In this document: one piece after another, positions 36,308 through 46,063 of the stretch
How the letters are laid out: every line of letters begins with the position of its first letter
Numbering within the stretch: the stretch's first letter is position 1
Source of the DNA: Devosia oryzisoli
GTDB lineage: Bacteria > Pseudomonadota > Alphaproteobacteria > Rhizobiales > Devosiaceae
Direction: 5' to 3'
DNA: 64,000 nucleotides
Assembly: GCF_014837245.1 (NCBI RefSeq)
Contig: NZ_JACYFU010000005.1
Span: 62,001-126,000, forward strand
Notes under the pieces: generated by a model
Told to the model about the DNA's origin: nothing
The model's database searches: none
Seen by the model: only the letters and a program-made list of their open reading frames with translations
Program-made: the position numbers and the translations under genes

Positions 36308-36334
36308 AAAGCCGGGCTAGCGCCCGGCTTTTTT
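36308..36334. terminator. Terminator after proX, shared with the converging gene
   Basis: Ten-base stem AAAGCCGGGC/GCCCGGCTTT with loop TAGC and six T's. The A's at the left give a T-tract on the other strand too, so it can stop transcription from both sides. Confidence 0.9.
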
Positions 36335-37359
36335 CATGGCGCAACCGGGCCGGTCCACGCGCGCCAGATGTCTTCGTGTTCGACGACGAAGCGCTCGGCC
36401 ACGCTTTGGCTCGTCGCCCCCGTTTCGTTGAGCTCGGCGAGCAATTCGTCCATCGTCTCGAGATCGAGGCTGGCGCGCTGGAAATATCCGGCCACGGCCG
36501 GGATGTCCGTGAACAGCCGGTCCACCACCGCCGTCACCACGATTTCCGGGGCGAAGGCGGAGGGCTTGGGATCGGGGCAGGTGAGGCTCGCGAGGCACTT
36601 GAACGCCGCCTCGTCATAGGCGCCCATGTCGAGCGCGGTGAAGTCAAGCTGCGCCAGCACTGCATTGGGCTGCCAATAGTAGAACACCACCGGCTGCTTG
36701 CGGCTGACCGCCTCCCCGATCAGGGCATCCATCTCGAACCGGTTGGCCGGCTCCACGATCTCAAAGCGCTCGGTCAGGCCATAGGCCGCTATCAGGTTGC
36801 GGTTGATCACGGCGCAGGCCCAGTCGGCCGGGCAGGAGATGAACCGCACCTTCCCCTCGGGCTGGGCCGCGGCGATGAAATCTGCCAGCGACGCCGCCGC
36901 GGGGACGGGCCCACCGGCCACCCCCATGAAACTGGGCACGTACCAGCCCTCGAAGGTCGACTGCTTGTAGGTGGGCGCGGCGCTGCGCACCATCTGCCCC
37001 TCGATGGCGCCGTTCCACACATCGGCGATGCGGGTCACCCACATTTCGGGCGCGACCGCCGGCTGGCCGGTCGACCCCATCGACGAGGCCGTCGCGGCGA
37101 GATCGCCGGGAATGACCGAGACGGTGCAGCCGAAGGCCTTTTCGAGCACCTTGGCATGGATATCGGCCAGAAGCGCCGCCGAAGACCAGCTCATGCGGGC
37201 AATGGTGATCGGCGCGGTGCCGCATGGCGGAGGGGGCGCATCACTGCCTTGCGCTGCGGTGGCGTCTTGCGCCTCGTCGAGCACAGTTACCTGGGCCAGT
37301 GCCGGCTGGGCCAGAAGAGCAAGGGCAAAGCCGAGGGCGGACAGGCGGACGAAGGGCAT
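36334..37359 (-). CDS. Second, solitary betaine-type substrate-binding protein
   Basis: 341 residues from the ATG at 37359 (AGAGG six bases upstream). Signal peptide ending LAQPALAQ, then the same OpuAC/ProX fold: MSWSSAALLADIHAKVLEKAFGC, EMWVTRIADVWNG, SCPADWACAVINRN, VVFYYWQPNAVLAQ. Aromatic residues lie at matching places, so a quaternary ammonium ligand is likely, but the sequence is far from proX. No permease or ATPase of its own is near; it may feed ProVW or a distant transporter. Converges on proX. Confidence 0.82.
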   Translation of the reverse strand: MPFVRLSALGFALALLAQPALAQVTVLDEAQDATAAQGSDAPPPPCGTAPITIARMSWSSAALLADIHAKVLEKAFGCTVSVIPGDLAATASSMGSTGQPAVAPEMWVTRIADVWNGAIEGQMVRSAAPTYKQSTFEGWYVPSFMGVAGGPVPAAASLADFIAAAQPEGKVRFISCPADWACAVINRNLIAAYGLTERFEIVEPANRFEMDALIGEAVSRKQPVVFYYWQPNAVLAQLDFTALDMGAYDEAAFKCLASLTCPDPKPSAFAPEIVVTAVVDRLFTDIPAVAGYFQRASLDLETMDELLAELNETGATSQSVAERFVVEHEDIWRAWTGPVAP

Positions 37360-37584
37360 GGGGAACCTCTTTTCGGGGGCCCCCCAGTCTATCCCCGACA
37401 TGCCCCCGTTAAGCAACTGCGAGGACGAGGCGAAACGGCGCGCAAACCCCGGTGACTTTTGCCCCCGGACTGTGCAACAGTTGCCCTCGGTGAGGCGCTG
37501 TCGCGCCTCCTTATCTCGTTGCGCCGCCGCAAGAAGGAGGTCGAAAAGACCACCCGGAGCGCAACCCGAAACAGAGGGACGTTC

Positions 37585-38790
37585 ATGTTTGCATTCAAGA
37601 AGACCCTGACCCTGGCCGTTGCTGCGACCACCCTGGCCGCCGCTGCCCCGGCCCTGGCTCAGGACAGTGGCGCCACCATCGGCTTTCTCGGAGGCTTCAC
37701 CGGCCCCATCGAGTCGCTGACGCCGCCAATCTTTGCCGGCGCCGAACTGGTGGCCAAGGAAGTCAACGAACAGGGCGGCATCCTGGACGGCGAGCTCAAG
37801 ATCGAAAGCGCGGACGGTGCCTGCGACGCCACTGCCGCCGCTGCTGCCGCCGACCGCCTGATCAACACCAACAGCGTGGTGGCGGTCGTGGGCGGCCTGT
37901 GCACCGGCGAAACCATCGGCGGCTTCAACGGCTCGGGCCTGTCGGGCAATGTCGTCTTCGTTTCGCCCGCGTCCTCGGCTCCGGCCCTGACCACGCTGGA
38001 AGACAACGACCTCGTCTACCGCACCACCCCGTCCGACGCGCTGCAGGGCGAGAAGATGGCCGCGATGCTCCTGGCCAAGGACGTCAAGGACATCGCCATC
38101 ACCTACGTCAACAACGACTACGGCAAGGGCTTTGCGGACTCCCTGTCAGCGGCCTTCACCGCTGGTGGCGGCACCGTGGCGGCCAACCTCGCCCATGAAG
38201 ACGGCAAGGCCGACTACCGCGCCGAGCTGGGCAATCTCGTGGCCTCGCAAAACCTGGTGATCCTCGCCTACGCCAATGCCTCGGGCAACACCATCCTGCG
38301 CCAGGCCGTGGAGTCGGGCAATTTCACCACCTATGTGGGCGGCGACGGCATGGTGGGCGATGCCCTGCTCAACGGCATCGACGCTTCGGCCGTGGAAGGC
38401 ATGATCGCGACCCGCGCCGGCGCTCCGACGGGCGACGCCACCCAAACCTACCAGAAGCTGGCGACCGACGCCGGCATCGAAGCCAACGCCACCTATGCGC
38501 CGCAGGCCTATGACGCGGCGTTCCTCCTGGCGCTGGCCATCGAGAAGAACGGCTCGACCGACCGCGAAGGCCTCTCGGCCGCCTTGCGCGACGTCGCCTC
38601 GGCTCCGGGCGAGAAGATCATGCCCGGCGAGTGGGAGAAGGCCAAGGAACTGATCGCGGCCGGCACCGACATCGACTACGAGGGCGCCGGTGGCTCCATG
38701 GACTTCGACGAGGCCGGCGACGTGGACGGCATCATCGTCGAGCTGGCTGTTGAAGGCGGCAAGTTCGTCGAGAAGGGCCTGATCGACTAA
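37585..38790 (+). CDS. Branched-chain amino acid ABC transporter, substrate-binding protein
   Basis: 401 residues from the ATG at 37585 (AGAGGGA upstream). Signal peptide to ALAQ, then a type I periplasmic binding fold: IGFLGGFTGPIESLTPPIFAGAELVAKEVNEQGGI, DGACDATAAAAAADRLIN, YVNNDYGKGFADSL. Delivers leucine-type amino acids, or another amide ligand, to the LivHMGF system, whose genes lie on the opposite strand 1.1 kb away with the broken SDR gene in between. It has a terminator directly after it. Confidence 0.88.
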   Translation: MFAFKKTLTLAVAATTLAAAAPALAQDSGATIGFLGGFTGPIESLTPPIFAGAELVAKEVNEQGGILDGELKIESADGACDATAAAAAADRLINTNSVVAVVGGLCTGETIGGFNGSGLSGNVVFVSPASSAPALTTLEDNDLVYRTTPSDALQGEKMAAMLLAKDVKDIAITYVNNDYGKGFADSLSAAFTAGGGTVAANLAHEDGKADYRAELGNLVASQNLVILAYANASGNTILRQAVESGNFTTYVGGDGMVGDALLNGIDASAVEGMIATRAGAPTGDATQTYQKLATDAGIEANATYAPQAYDAAFLLALAIEKNGSTDREGLSAALRDVASAPGEKIMPGEWEKAKELIAAGTDIDYEGAGGSMDFDEAGDVDGIIVELAVEGGKFVEKGLID

Positions 38791-38822
38791 CTCGGCTTTG
38801 TCCGGCGCAGAGCGCCGGCAAG

Positions 38823-38842
38823 AGCCTCCGGTGGAGGCTTTT
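38823..38842 (+). terminator. Terminator after the branched-chain binding protein gene
   Basis: Seven-base stem AGCCTCC/GGAGGCT with a GGT loop, then TTTT. Confidence 0.8.
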
Positions 38843-38894
38843 GAGAAGTCGAGGCCCGGAGCGCTACGCGCGCACGGCACGAACACTGAGACCA

Positions 38895-38920
38895 GAGGCC
38901 CGGGAGCGATCCCGGGCCTC
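38895..38920. other. Strong GCGA-loop hairpin
   Basis: Perfect 11-base stem GAGGCCCGGGA/TCCCGGGCCTC around GCGA, followed only by TTGC. It lies after the first terminator and 74 bases before the SDR pseudogene; a back-up transcription stop or an attenuating structure in the SDR leader are both possible. Confidence 0.5.
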
Positions 38921-38993
38921 TTGCATTGAGCAACTGCAACAGGATTTCGCCGCGCCCATCCTGAACGGGGTGCAAGCAGGAGACCATTCGCCA

Positions 38994-39917
38994 ATGCACG
39001 TCCTCGGCGCCGCCGACGTCCCCGACCTGTGCGGCCGCGCGGCCCTCGTCACCGGCGCCACGAGCGGCATCGGCCTTGAAACCGCTCGGGTGCTCGCTAG
39101 GGCAGGCGCCCATGTCCTCCTGACCGGGCGCAATGCCGAGAAAGGGGCCGCCGCTATGCGCGACATCGCCGCCTCCGATACTCGCGGCACCATCGAATAC
39201 GAGGCCTTCGACATGGCCGATCTTGCTGCCATCGCGGCGGGAGCGGCGCGGATCACCGCCACCCACGAACGGATCGACATCCTCGTCAACAATGCCGGCG
39301 TCATGATGCCGCCAAAGCGCAAGACCACGGCGGACGGTTTCGAATTGCAGTTCGGCACCAACCATCTGGGCCATTTCGCCCTCACCGCCCGGCTACTGCC
39401 TCTGCTGCAGCGCGGCAGGGCACGCGTGGTCAACGTGTCGTCTAATGCCGCCCGTCCCGGCGCGATGAATTTTGACGACCTGCAAGGGGAGAAGGACTAC
39501 GCCCCCTGGCGCGCCTATAGCCAGTCCAAGCTCGCCAACTTGCTGTTTTCGCGCAAGCTGCAGCAACTGAGCGACGCCTCCGGCTGGGACCTGACCGTGG
39601 TTGCCGCCCATCCGGGCCTGTCTGCGACGGGTCTAGTCTAGTCGGGCATGGGCGCAGGCCTGGTACCGCGGATCGCCAACACTTTCAATCGCCTCGTGGC
39701 GCAGAGCGCTGCCGATGGTGCGTTGCCCAGCATCGCAGCGGCCACGGAGCCCGGGCTGGCCCCGCTCTCGTTCGTTGGCCCTGATGGCCTGGCCGAGTGG
39801 CGCGGCAAGCCGAAGCTGGTCAAGCTTCCGCCCAAGGCGAAAGACCAGGAGGCTGCTGACCGTCTCTGGGCGATCTCGGAAAACCTGACCGCGCTGCGCT
39901 ACCCGCAGACTGCGTAG
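38994..39917 (+). pseudogene. Short-chain dehydrogenase/reductase interrupted by in-frame TAG
   Basis: The ATG at 38994 (AGGAG upstream) opens an SDR: VTGATSGIGLETARVLARAGA (TGxxxGIG cofactor motif), NNAGVM, VSSNAARPGAM, and the active-site Tyr and Lys in YSQSK. After HPGLSATGLV the frame stops at TAG (39639-39641) and continues in the same frame from SGMGAGL for another 91 codons to 39917, which read like the normal C-terminal part (PLSFVGPDGLAEWRGKPK, DRLWAISENL). A CAG-to-TAG change would explain it. Both catalytic halves are intact, so the shortened 215-residue product might fold, but the substrate-binding end is lost. A base-calling error is the main alternative. Confidence 0.85.
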
Positions 39918-39923
39918 GGCGCC

Positions 39924-41207
39924 TCAGCCTTCACGGCGGACCACTTCGGGGATCAGGCCCTTGGGCGCAAACCGCAGCGCGATGGTGATCACCAGCCCGA
40001 GGACGAAGACGCGCATCTGCGCCGAGCGCACGTCGATGTCGGGGATCGCGCCCCAGCCGATCTGGGTGGACCAGAGGCTCACGGTCTCGAAGATGGCGCG
40101 CGCCAGCGGCTCAGAAATCACCCAGATCAGCCAGATCAGCACCGCACCGAACAGGGCGCCCCAATTGTTGCCCGCTCCCCCGACGATGATCATCACCCAG
40201 ATCAGGAAGGTGTGGTTGATCGGTTGGTAGCTCGAGGGATCGAAGATCTGCACGAAGCTCACCAGCATGGCGCCGCCAATGCCCATCAGCACCGAGCCGA
40301 AGACGAAGATCTCGAGCTGGCGCGCGGTCACGTTCTTGCCCATGGAGGCAGCGGCGACGTGATTGTCGCGGATTGCCCGCATCATGCGGCCCCAGGGCCC
40401 GCCATAGGCGCGGTTGATGAGCCACATAACGATGGCGAGGACGACGATGGCCAGTAGCAGGAAGCCCCCGCGCGAGAGGAGCAGCGCCTGGTCCATGCCC
40501 ATGCCGCCCGCCTGCAGGTCCTGCGGCAGCGGCGTCGGCCAAGGGATCGGTGAGACGGTCAGCGTGCCACGCGTCAACCAGTCCATGTTCTTGATCAGCG
40601 CACGGACGATTTCGGAAATGCCGATGGTGGCAATGGCCAGATAGTCGGTGCGCAGGCCAAGGCAGATCTTGCCGATGACATAGGCGATGCCGGCGGCGAG
40701 GACACCGCCGAACAGCCATCCCAGCACAGGATGTCCGCCCAGCCCGCCGACCCAGCCGGAGGTGGATTCGATATAGGCGGCGGCCGGGTCGATCTGGCTG
40801 CGATAGAGCACATAGGCGACGAACCAGGCGAGTACCGTGAGGACACCCTTCCAGCGTCCGGTGATGCCGATCCGGTCGGCCCGGCGCACCGCGATCACGA
40901 TGGCCGCCCCCACGGCAAAGGCCAAGAGCGCCCGGCCCAGCATCATCGGCCCATCGGAGTGCCAGAATTCGGGATTGGCCGGGTAGGAAATGAAGGTGAC
41001 GGCCGCGCCGCCCACCATGAGAAAGCCCATGATGCCGAAATTGAAGAGCCCGCCATAACCCCACTGGATGTTGAGGCCCATGGCGATCAGCGCATAGGCC
41101 GCCGCTTCCACGAGGCGCGACGAGGTGAAGGGCATGCCCAGCACCCAGCCGATGACGAGGATGAGGACGAAGAGGCCGGCGAAAAGGGTCAGGGAACGGC
41201 GGATCAT
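39924..41207 (-). CDS. livM: Branched-chain amino acid ABC transporter permease LivM
   Basis: 427 residues, longer than the usual LivM because of an added membrane segment region near residues 90-150. Hydrophobic helices throughout, with the LivM signature DYLAIATIGISEIVRALIKN and the EAA-like loop GPWGRMMRAIRDNHVAAASMGKN. Its ATG overlaps the livH stop (ATGA, 41204-41207). Last gene of the minus-strand liv operon. Confidence 0.92.
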   Translation of the reverse strand: MIRRSLTLFAGLFVLILVIGWVLGMPFTSSRLVEAAAYALIAMGLNIQWGYGGLFNFGIMGFLMVGGAAVTFISYPANPEFWHSDGPMMLGRALLAFAVGAAIVIAVRRADRIGITGRWKGVLTVLAWFVAYVLYRSQIDPAAAYIESTSGWVGGLGGHPVLGWLFGGVLAAGIAYVIGKICLGLRTDYLAIATIGISEIVRALIKNMDWLTRGTLTVSPIPWPTPLPQDLQAGGMGMDQALLLSRGGFLLLAIVVLAIVMWLINRAYGGPWGRMMRAIRDNHVAAASMGKNVTARQLEIFVFGSVLMGIGGAMLVSFVQIFDPSSYQPINHTFLIWVMIIVGGAGNNWGALFGAVLIWLIWVISEPLARAIFETVSLWSTQIGWGAIPDIDVRSAQMRVFVLGLVITIALRFAPKGLIPEVVRREG

Positions 41208-42208
41208 GACGAAGCTCCCTTGAAGATGCCAGTGGGGCGCACGAGCAGGGTCACCACCAGGATGACGAAGGCCACGGTAAGCTTGTATTCGGTGGGCACC
41301 AGCGCCAGCGTCGGCGGCAATTGCAGCCAGTCGGGCAGGATGGCGTTGAGCGGCCGGAACAGCATGGTCCAGTTAAAGACCGCCAGTGTCTCGGCAAAGC
41401 CGATCAGCAGTCCTCCGGCAATGGCGCCATAGGCCTGCCCTAGCCCGCCGACGATGGCGGCGGCAAAGATGGGCAGGATGATGTTGAACGCCAGGTCGGG
41501 CTTCAGCGTCACGTCGAGCGCCAGCATGGTGCCGGCCATGCAGGCCAGCGCCCCGGCAATGACCCAGGTGACGCGGACGACGAGCGCGGTGTTGATGCCT
41601 GACACCTGCGCCAGATCGGCATTGTCTGCCATGGCGCGCATGGCCTTGCCCAGGCGCGAGCGGGTGAGGAAGAAATGCAGCGCCACCACCGACACCAGCG
41701 TCACGAGGATCATCAGCACCTGCGGCTCGGTGATCACCAGCGGGCGCGTGGAACCGAGGAAGGCGGTGTCGATGCGGAAGATTTCCTTGGGTTCGGTGTC
41801 GAAGAAGGAATAGGTGCCGGTGCCGAAGAACAGGCGGATCAACCCCTGAACCATCAGCGTGACGCCGATGGAGGCAATCAGCAGCGTTACCGGCTTGGCC
41901 CCACGCTTGCGCAGCGGGGCGTAAAAGCCCTTATCGATACCCAGCGACAGGATAGCCGTCAGCACCATGGCGAGCGGCAGCACGACAAACCCGGTCGGGA
42001 TCGGCGTCACGATCCCCCAGGAGGCAAAGGCCGCGGCAAGGAGGAAGGCGATGAAGGCGCCCCCCGTCATCAGTTCGGAATGGGCAAAGTGCGCAAAGCG
42101 CAGGATGCCGAAGATCAGCGTGATGCCGATGGCCCCGAGGGCGTAGATGCAGCCCAGAACCAGGCCGGAAATCACCACCTGGTTGATGAAGAAGATGATC
42201 TCGGTCAT
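41204..42208 (-). CDS. livH: Branched-chain amino acid ABC transporter permease LivH
   Basis: 334 residues. About eight membrane helices; GCIYALGAIGITLIFGILRFAHFAHSELMTGGAF is the typical LivH N-terminal region, and SRLGKAMRAMADNADLAQVSGIN is the ATPase-contact loop. Forms the channel with LivM. Separated from livF by 196 bases filled with a repeat. Confidence 0.93.
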   Translation of the reverse strand: MTEIIFFINQVVISGLVLGCIYALGAIGITLIFGILRFAHFAHSELMTGGAFIAFLLAAAFASWGIVTPIPTGFVVLPLAMVLTAILSLGIDKGFYAPLRKRGAKPVTLLIASIGVTLMVQGLIRLFFGTGTYSFFDTEPKEIFRIDTAFLGSTRPLVITEPQVLMILVTLVSVVALHFFLTRSRLGKAMRAMADNADLAQVSGINTALVVRVTWVIAGALACMAGTMLALDVTLKPDLAFNIILPIFAAAIVGGLGQAYGAIAGGLLIGFAETLAVFNWTMLFRPLNAILPDWLQLPPTLALVPTEYKLTVAFVILVVTLLVRPTGIFKGASS

Positions 42209-42268
42209 GCGGGGTAACCGCCATTGGTGAAGTGTGGAGCACCGGCCACGCGACGCGCACGATGCAGC

Positions 42269-42370
42269 TCCTCCCCCTCGACGGGGGAGGTTGGGTGGGG
42301 GTGGCGGCTGGGCTGGATAAACTGGGGCTCACAGCCCCCCACCCCAGCCCTCCCCGCGCGGGGGAGGGAG
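42269..42370. repeat. GC-rich palindromes inside the liv operon (family B)
   Basis: CTCCCCCTCGACGGGGGAGG (42271-42290) and CCCTCCCCGCGCGGGGGAGGG (42348-42368), with TGGGTGGGGG and CCCCCCACCCC facing each other between them. They sit between livF and livH, in genes expected to be co-transcribed, so any transcript through here would carry strong hairpins. Confidence 0.7.
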
Positions 42371-42404
42371 CGCGCCGGCGGATGACACGAAACCACGCTC
42401 TTCA

Positions 42405-43109
42405 TCAGCCCCCCAAAAAGCTCTTGGCGACTTCGGGGTCGGCGATGAGTTCGGGGCCCGTGCCGGTGAAGCGGTTCTGCCCGCCGGCGAGCACGAAGCC
42501 CTTGGAGGCGAAGGCGAGTGCCTGGCGCGCGTTCTGCTCGACCATGAGGATGCCGACGCCCTCCTTGTTGACGCGCACGATGGTCTCGAAGATTTCGATG
42601 ACGTAGCGCGGCGAGAGGCCGGCCGAAGGCTCGTCGAGCATGAGCAGGGTCGGCTTGCTCATCAGGGCCCTGCCCATGGCCACCATCTGCCGCTGGCCGC
42701 CCGAGAGTTCTCCCGCCGGCTGCCGGCGCTTTTCCGCCAGCACCGGGAACATCTGGTAGACCCACTGCATGGTCTGCCGGAAATCGTCGCGCCGGGTGAA
42801 GGCGCCCATTTCGAGGTTTTCCTCCACGCTCATCGAGGTGAAGACGTTCTTTTCCTGCGGCACGAAGCTGAGACCCTTGGGCACCAGCTTGTCGGGCAGG
42901 GAGTTGGCGATGTTCTCGCCGGCAAACTCGATGGTGCCGCCGGTCACCTGCAGGAGGCCGAAGATGGCCTTGAGCGTGGTGGACTTGCCCGCCCCGTTGG
43001 GGCCCACGATGACGCCGATGTCCGATCTCTCGATGGCCATGTCGACGCCATTGAGGATCGGCGCGCCGCCATAGCCGCCCACCACGTGCTTGAGTTCGAT
43101 GAGGGGCAT
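42405..43109 (-). CDS. livF: Branched-chain amino acid ABC transporter ATPase LivF
   Basis: 234 residues. Walker A GPNGAGKST, signature LSGGQRQMVAMGRALM, Walker B LLMLDEPSAGLSP. MVEQNARQALAFASKGFVL is the LivF C-terminal block. Its ATG directly follows the livG stop codon. Confidence 0.94.
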   Translation of the reverse strand: MPLIELKHVVGGYGGAPILNGVDMAIERSDIGVIVGPNGAGKSTTLKAIFGLLQVTGGTIEFAGENIANSLPDKLVPKGLSFVPQEKNVFTSMSVEENLEMGAFTRRDDFRQTMQWVYQMFPVLAEKRRQPAGELSGGQRQMVAMGRALMSKPTLLMLDEPSAGLSPRYVIEIFETIVRVNKEGVGILMVEQNARQALAFASKGFVLAGGQNRFTGTGPELIADPEVAKSFLGG

Positions 43110-43922
43110 CTACACGGCCTCCACGGGCGTGCCGAAATAGGCTTCCACGATGGCCGGGTTGGCGCGGATGTCCGCCATCGGACCTTCGGCGATCTTCTCG
43201 CCCTGCGCCATCACGATCACCGGGTCGCACAGGCGCCCGATCAGGTCCATGTCGTGCTCGATGACGAAGAAGGTGTAGTCCAGCTCGCGGTTCATGCGCT
43301 CGATATTGGAAGCAAGGTCGTTGAGCAGCGTCTTGTTGACGCCGGCGGCCACCTCGTCGAGCAGCACCACCTTGGCGTCGACCATCATGGTGCGCCCCAG
43401 CTCGAGCAGCTTCTTCTGCCCGCCCGAGAGGTTGCCGGCCAGTTCGTTGCGCACATGGCCGAGCTTCAAGAAGTCGATGACGTCGAGCGCCTTCTTGCGC
43501 ACCTCGACTTCCCGGCTGCGCACGAGGCGCGGCCGGAACCAGGTGCTCGAGAGGTGCTCGCCGGGCTGGTCGCCGGGCACCATCATCAGGTTCTCGAGCG
43601 CCGTCATCTGGGAAAATTCATGCGCGATCTGGAAGGTGCGCAACATGCCGATGCGGAACAGTTGATGGGGTTGCCAGCCCGTCACGTCCTGCCCGTCGAA
43701 GATCACCTGCCCGCTATCGGGCGCGATGGTCCCGGCAACCATGTTGAAGAGCGTCGACTTGCCGGCGCCGTTCGGGCCGATAAGGCCGGTGATCGAGCCG
43801 CGCTGTACCGAGAGCGAGCAGTTGTTGACGGCCGTGAGACCGCCAAAGCGTTTGGAGACGTTGCGAACGTCGATGACCAAGTCGGAGGACAAGTCTGGAA
43901 GGCCCCGGGTTCCTGATGTCAT
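43110..43922 (-). CDS. livG: Branched-chain amino acid ABC transporter ATPase LivG
   Basis: 270 residues from the ATG at 43922; a TTG at 43937 is less likely. Walker A GPNGAGKST, signature LSGGQKKLLELGRTMM, and VIEHDMDLIGRLCDPVIVMAQGEKIAEG, the LivG hallmark. Walker B reads VVLLDEVAAGVN, with V in place of the usual P after DE, as is common in LivG. First gene of the minus-strand liv operon. Confidence 0.94.
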   Translation of the reverse strand: MTSGTRGLPDLSSDLVIDVRNVSKRFGGLTAVNNCSLSVQRGSITGLIGPNGAGKSTLFNMVAGTIAPDSGQVIFDGQDVTGWQPHQLFRIGMLRTFQIAHEFSQMTALENLMMVPGDQPGEHLSSTWFRPRLVRSREVEVRKKALDVIDFLKLGHVRNELAGNLSGGQKKLLELGRTMMVDAKVVLLDEVAAGVNKTLLNDLASNIERMNRELDYTFFVIEHDMDLIGRLCDPVIVMAQGEKIAEGPMADIRANPAIVEAYFGTPVEAV

Positions 43923-43998
43923 GCCGGCCCGGTTCAATCCGGGCGATTTTGCGGCATCTGTTCACAAGAGGGGCAGTGGGTCAACCTTGACCATGCGC

Positions 43999-44361
43999 TC
44001 AAACTGCCGCGAGAACAGCGTCCGCGGTGGATTTGTTGTTGGCCAAAGGCACGTCGTAAAGCGTCGCGAGCCGCGTCAGGGCCTTGACGTCGACGTCGTG
44101 CGGCTGGGCCGAGAGCGGGTCGATGAAGAAGATGAGGACGTCCAGCCGCCCTTCGCAGATCATGGCACCCAATTGCTGGTCCCCGCCCAGCGGCCCGCTC
44201 TTGAGCAGGTGCACCGAGAGCCCCGTCGCCTCGATGATGCGGCTGCCGGTGGTGCCGGTGCCCCACAGCTCGTGCTCGGCCAGCTTCTGCCGGTGGCGCT
44301 CCGCCCAGCGGCAGAGGTCGTCCTTCTTGTCGTCGTGAGCCACAAGGCCAATCCGCGCCAT
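43999..44361 (-). CDS. mgsA: Methylglyoxal synthase
   Basis: 120 residues. Converts dihydroxyacetone phosphate to methylglyoxal and phosphate, a bypass that relieves phosphosugar build-up. LVAHDDKKDDL, GTTGS and SGPLGGDQQLGAMI carry the substrate and catalytic residues (Asp in AHDxKK and in GGDQQ-type and FxDPL motifs). Family-typical, slightly short length. GloB of the detoxifying route is at 17.8 kb. Confidence 0.93.
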   Translation of the reverse strand: MARIGLVAHDDKKDDLCRWAERHRQKLAEHELWGTGTTGSRIIEATGLSVHLLKSGPLGGDQQLGAMICEGRLDVLIFFIDPLSAQPHDVDVKALTRLATLYDVPLANNKSTADAVLAAV

Positions 44362-44428
44362 GCCAATCCTCCGCGCCCGATGCGGTCTTCATGCCCCAAT
44401 CGGACGGAAGAGGGCAATGGTGTGGTGG

Positions 44429-46063
44429 CTAGAACTCGGACCAGTCTTCGGCCAGCGCCGTATTGCCGGCCAGGCGCGGCCGCGGCACGGGAGCGGGCCG
44501 AGCGGCGGTGGCGCGGGCGCTGCGGGGCTGGGCCGAACGCGGAGCCTGCGGCTCGCGCGTTTCGAGCCTGAAGACATCCACGATCCGGTCGAGTTCGTTT
44601 GCCTGGCCCTCCGTCTGCTCGATGGCGGCATTGGTCTCTTCCACCAGAGCCGCATTGTGCTGGGTCATTTCGTCCATGGCCCGAACGGCCACCGTCACCT
44701 CCTCGAGCGCGGCCGACTGCGAGCGGTTGGCCGCGGCAATGGTGTCGATGACGCTAGCACTTTCCTCGGCGCCGGCCTGGATGGTGCGCAGCGTTTCGGC
44801 GGCGCGCGCCACCAGCTGGGTGCCTGCGCGCACCTCGCCCGCACTGGCGTCGATGAGAGCCTTGACCTCGGCCGAGGCCTGCGCCGCCGATTGGGCCAGC
44901 CGCCGCACCTCCACGGCGACCACGGCAAAGCCCTTGCCGGCCTCGCCGGCCCGCGCCGCCTCGACGGAGGCGTTGAGGGCCAGCAGGTTGGTCTGGAAGG
45001 CAATGTCGTCGATCATGCCGATGATGTTGGAGATTTTTCCGGACGACGCCTCGATCGCCGCCATGGCATGGGTGGCATTGCCCATCACGGCCCCGCCCTC
45101 CTTGGCGCCACTGGCGAGCTGCCGCGCCCGCTCGTTGGCCACGGCCGCGTTGCCGGCATTGTCCGAGACGGCCTGGGCAAGCTGCTCGATCGAGGCGCTG
45201 GTCTGCTCGATCGCGGCCGCCTGCCGCGTCGTGCGGTCGGCAAGGTCATTGGCTCCTGCGAGGATTTCCCCGGTTGCCGTTTTGAGCGACCGGGAGGTGG
45301 CCTGCAACTGCGCCACGATGTCCGCCAGGCGCTCGGCAACGGCGTTTGTATCGTGCTTGATCTGGTCGAATTCGGGGTCGAGCTCGGCCGTCACGCGGCT
45401 GGTGAGATCTCCTCCCGCCACGTCGCGCAGCACGGCGCCGATGGCGGTGACCGCCTCGCGGATCTTCAGGCGGGCCGCTTCTTCGGTGTCGCGGGCGTCC
45501 TGGCTCAGCTTGTCGAAATAGGCGCTGACGCCGATGTCGACATCGAGCAACACGGCCTTGAGCACCGCGATGACGGTTTCGGCCGCCGTGTTGGCGTGTG
45601 CGGCCACGCTGCCGGCGTCGGGGGTCACCATGCGCCCGAACCGTCCCCTGACCGGCTTGGTCGCCTCGGCCATGGCATCCTGCATCAGCCCGCGCACCAG
45701 CGTCTCGAGGATGAGACCATAGCCGCCGATGTGCCAGCGCGGCTCGAGGCCGATCAGCGCGTGGCGCAGCCCGACTTTCGAGCTGGCCTCGAAATAGGCA
45801 TCGTCCAACTGCCCGGAGGCGATGGACCGCCAGTGACCGACTTGCCGCGATTTGGCCCGGTCCATCTGCGCCCGACCATCGAAGAACTGGCGCGCCGCGA
45901 GCACCGTTTCGATCTTGCCGTAGAAGAGATCCAGCGCCCCCGGCAGATGCCGCTCCACGCTCGGCTGCGCCTCTGCCAGCCGCTGGCGCCCAGTCTCATC
46001 AAGGCCGATGAAGTCCAGCCGGGATTCGAGAGTGCCTGTCGTATCCGTAGTCATGCCCGCCAT
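44429..46063 (-). CDS. Globin-coupled chemoreceptor (HemAT-like aerotaxis receptor)
   Basis: 544 residues, no membrane helix. The first 165 residues are a protoglobin sensor: [26 protein letters not shown] with the probable heme-binding H101, [19 protein letters not shown]-like stretch and a complete MCP domain follow. It ends EDWSEF, an xWxxF-type CheR/CheB tether. Such proteins bind oxygen at heme and steer aerotaxis. An FNR-type box lies 58-71 bases upstream of the ATG at 46063 (MTTD at 46054 is a second possible start). Other gas ligands cannot be excluded. Confidence 0.9.
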   Translation of the reverse strand: MAGMTTDTTGTLESRLDFIGLDETGRQRLAEAQPSVERHLPGALDLFYGKIETVLAARQFFDGRAQMDRAKSRQVGHWRSIASGQLDDAYFEASSKVGLRHALIGLEPRWHIGGYGLILETLVRGLMQDAMAEATKPVRGRFGRMVTPDAGSVAAHANTAAETVIAVLKAVLLDVDIGVSAYFDKLSQDARDTEEAARLKIREAVTAIGAVLRDVAGGDLTSRVTAELDPEFDQIKHDTNAVAERLADIVAQLQATSRSLKTATGEILAGANDLADRTTRQAAAIEQTSASIEQLAQAVSDNAGNAAVANERARQLASGAKEGGAVMGNATHAMAAIEASSGKISNIIGMIDDIAFQTNLLALNASVEAARAGEAGKGFAVVAVEVRRLAQSAAQASAEVKALIDASAGEVRAGTQLVARAAETLRTIQAGAEESASVIDTIAAANRSQSAALEEVTVAVRAMDEMTQHNAALVEETNAAIEQTEGQANELDRIVDVFRLETREPQAPRSAQPRSARATAARPAPVPRPRLAGNTALAEDWSEF

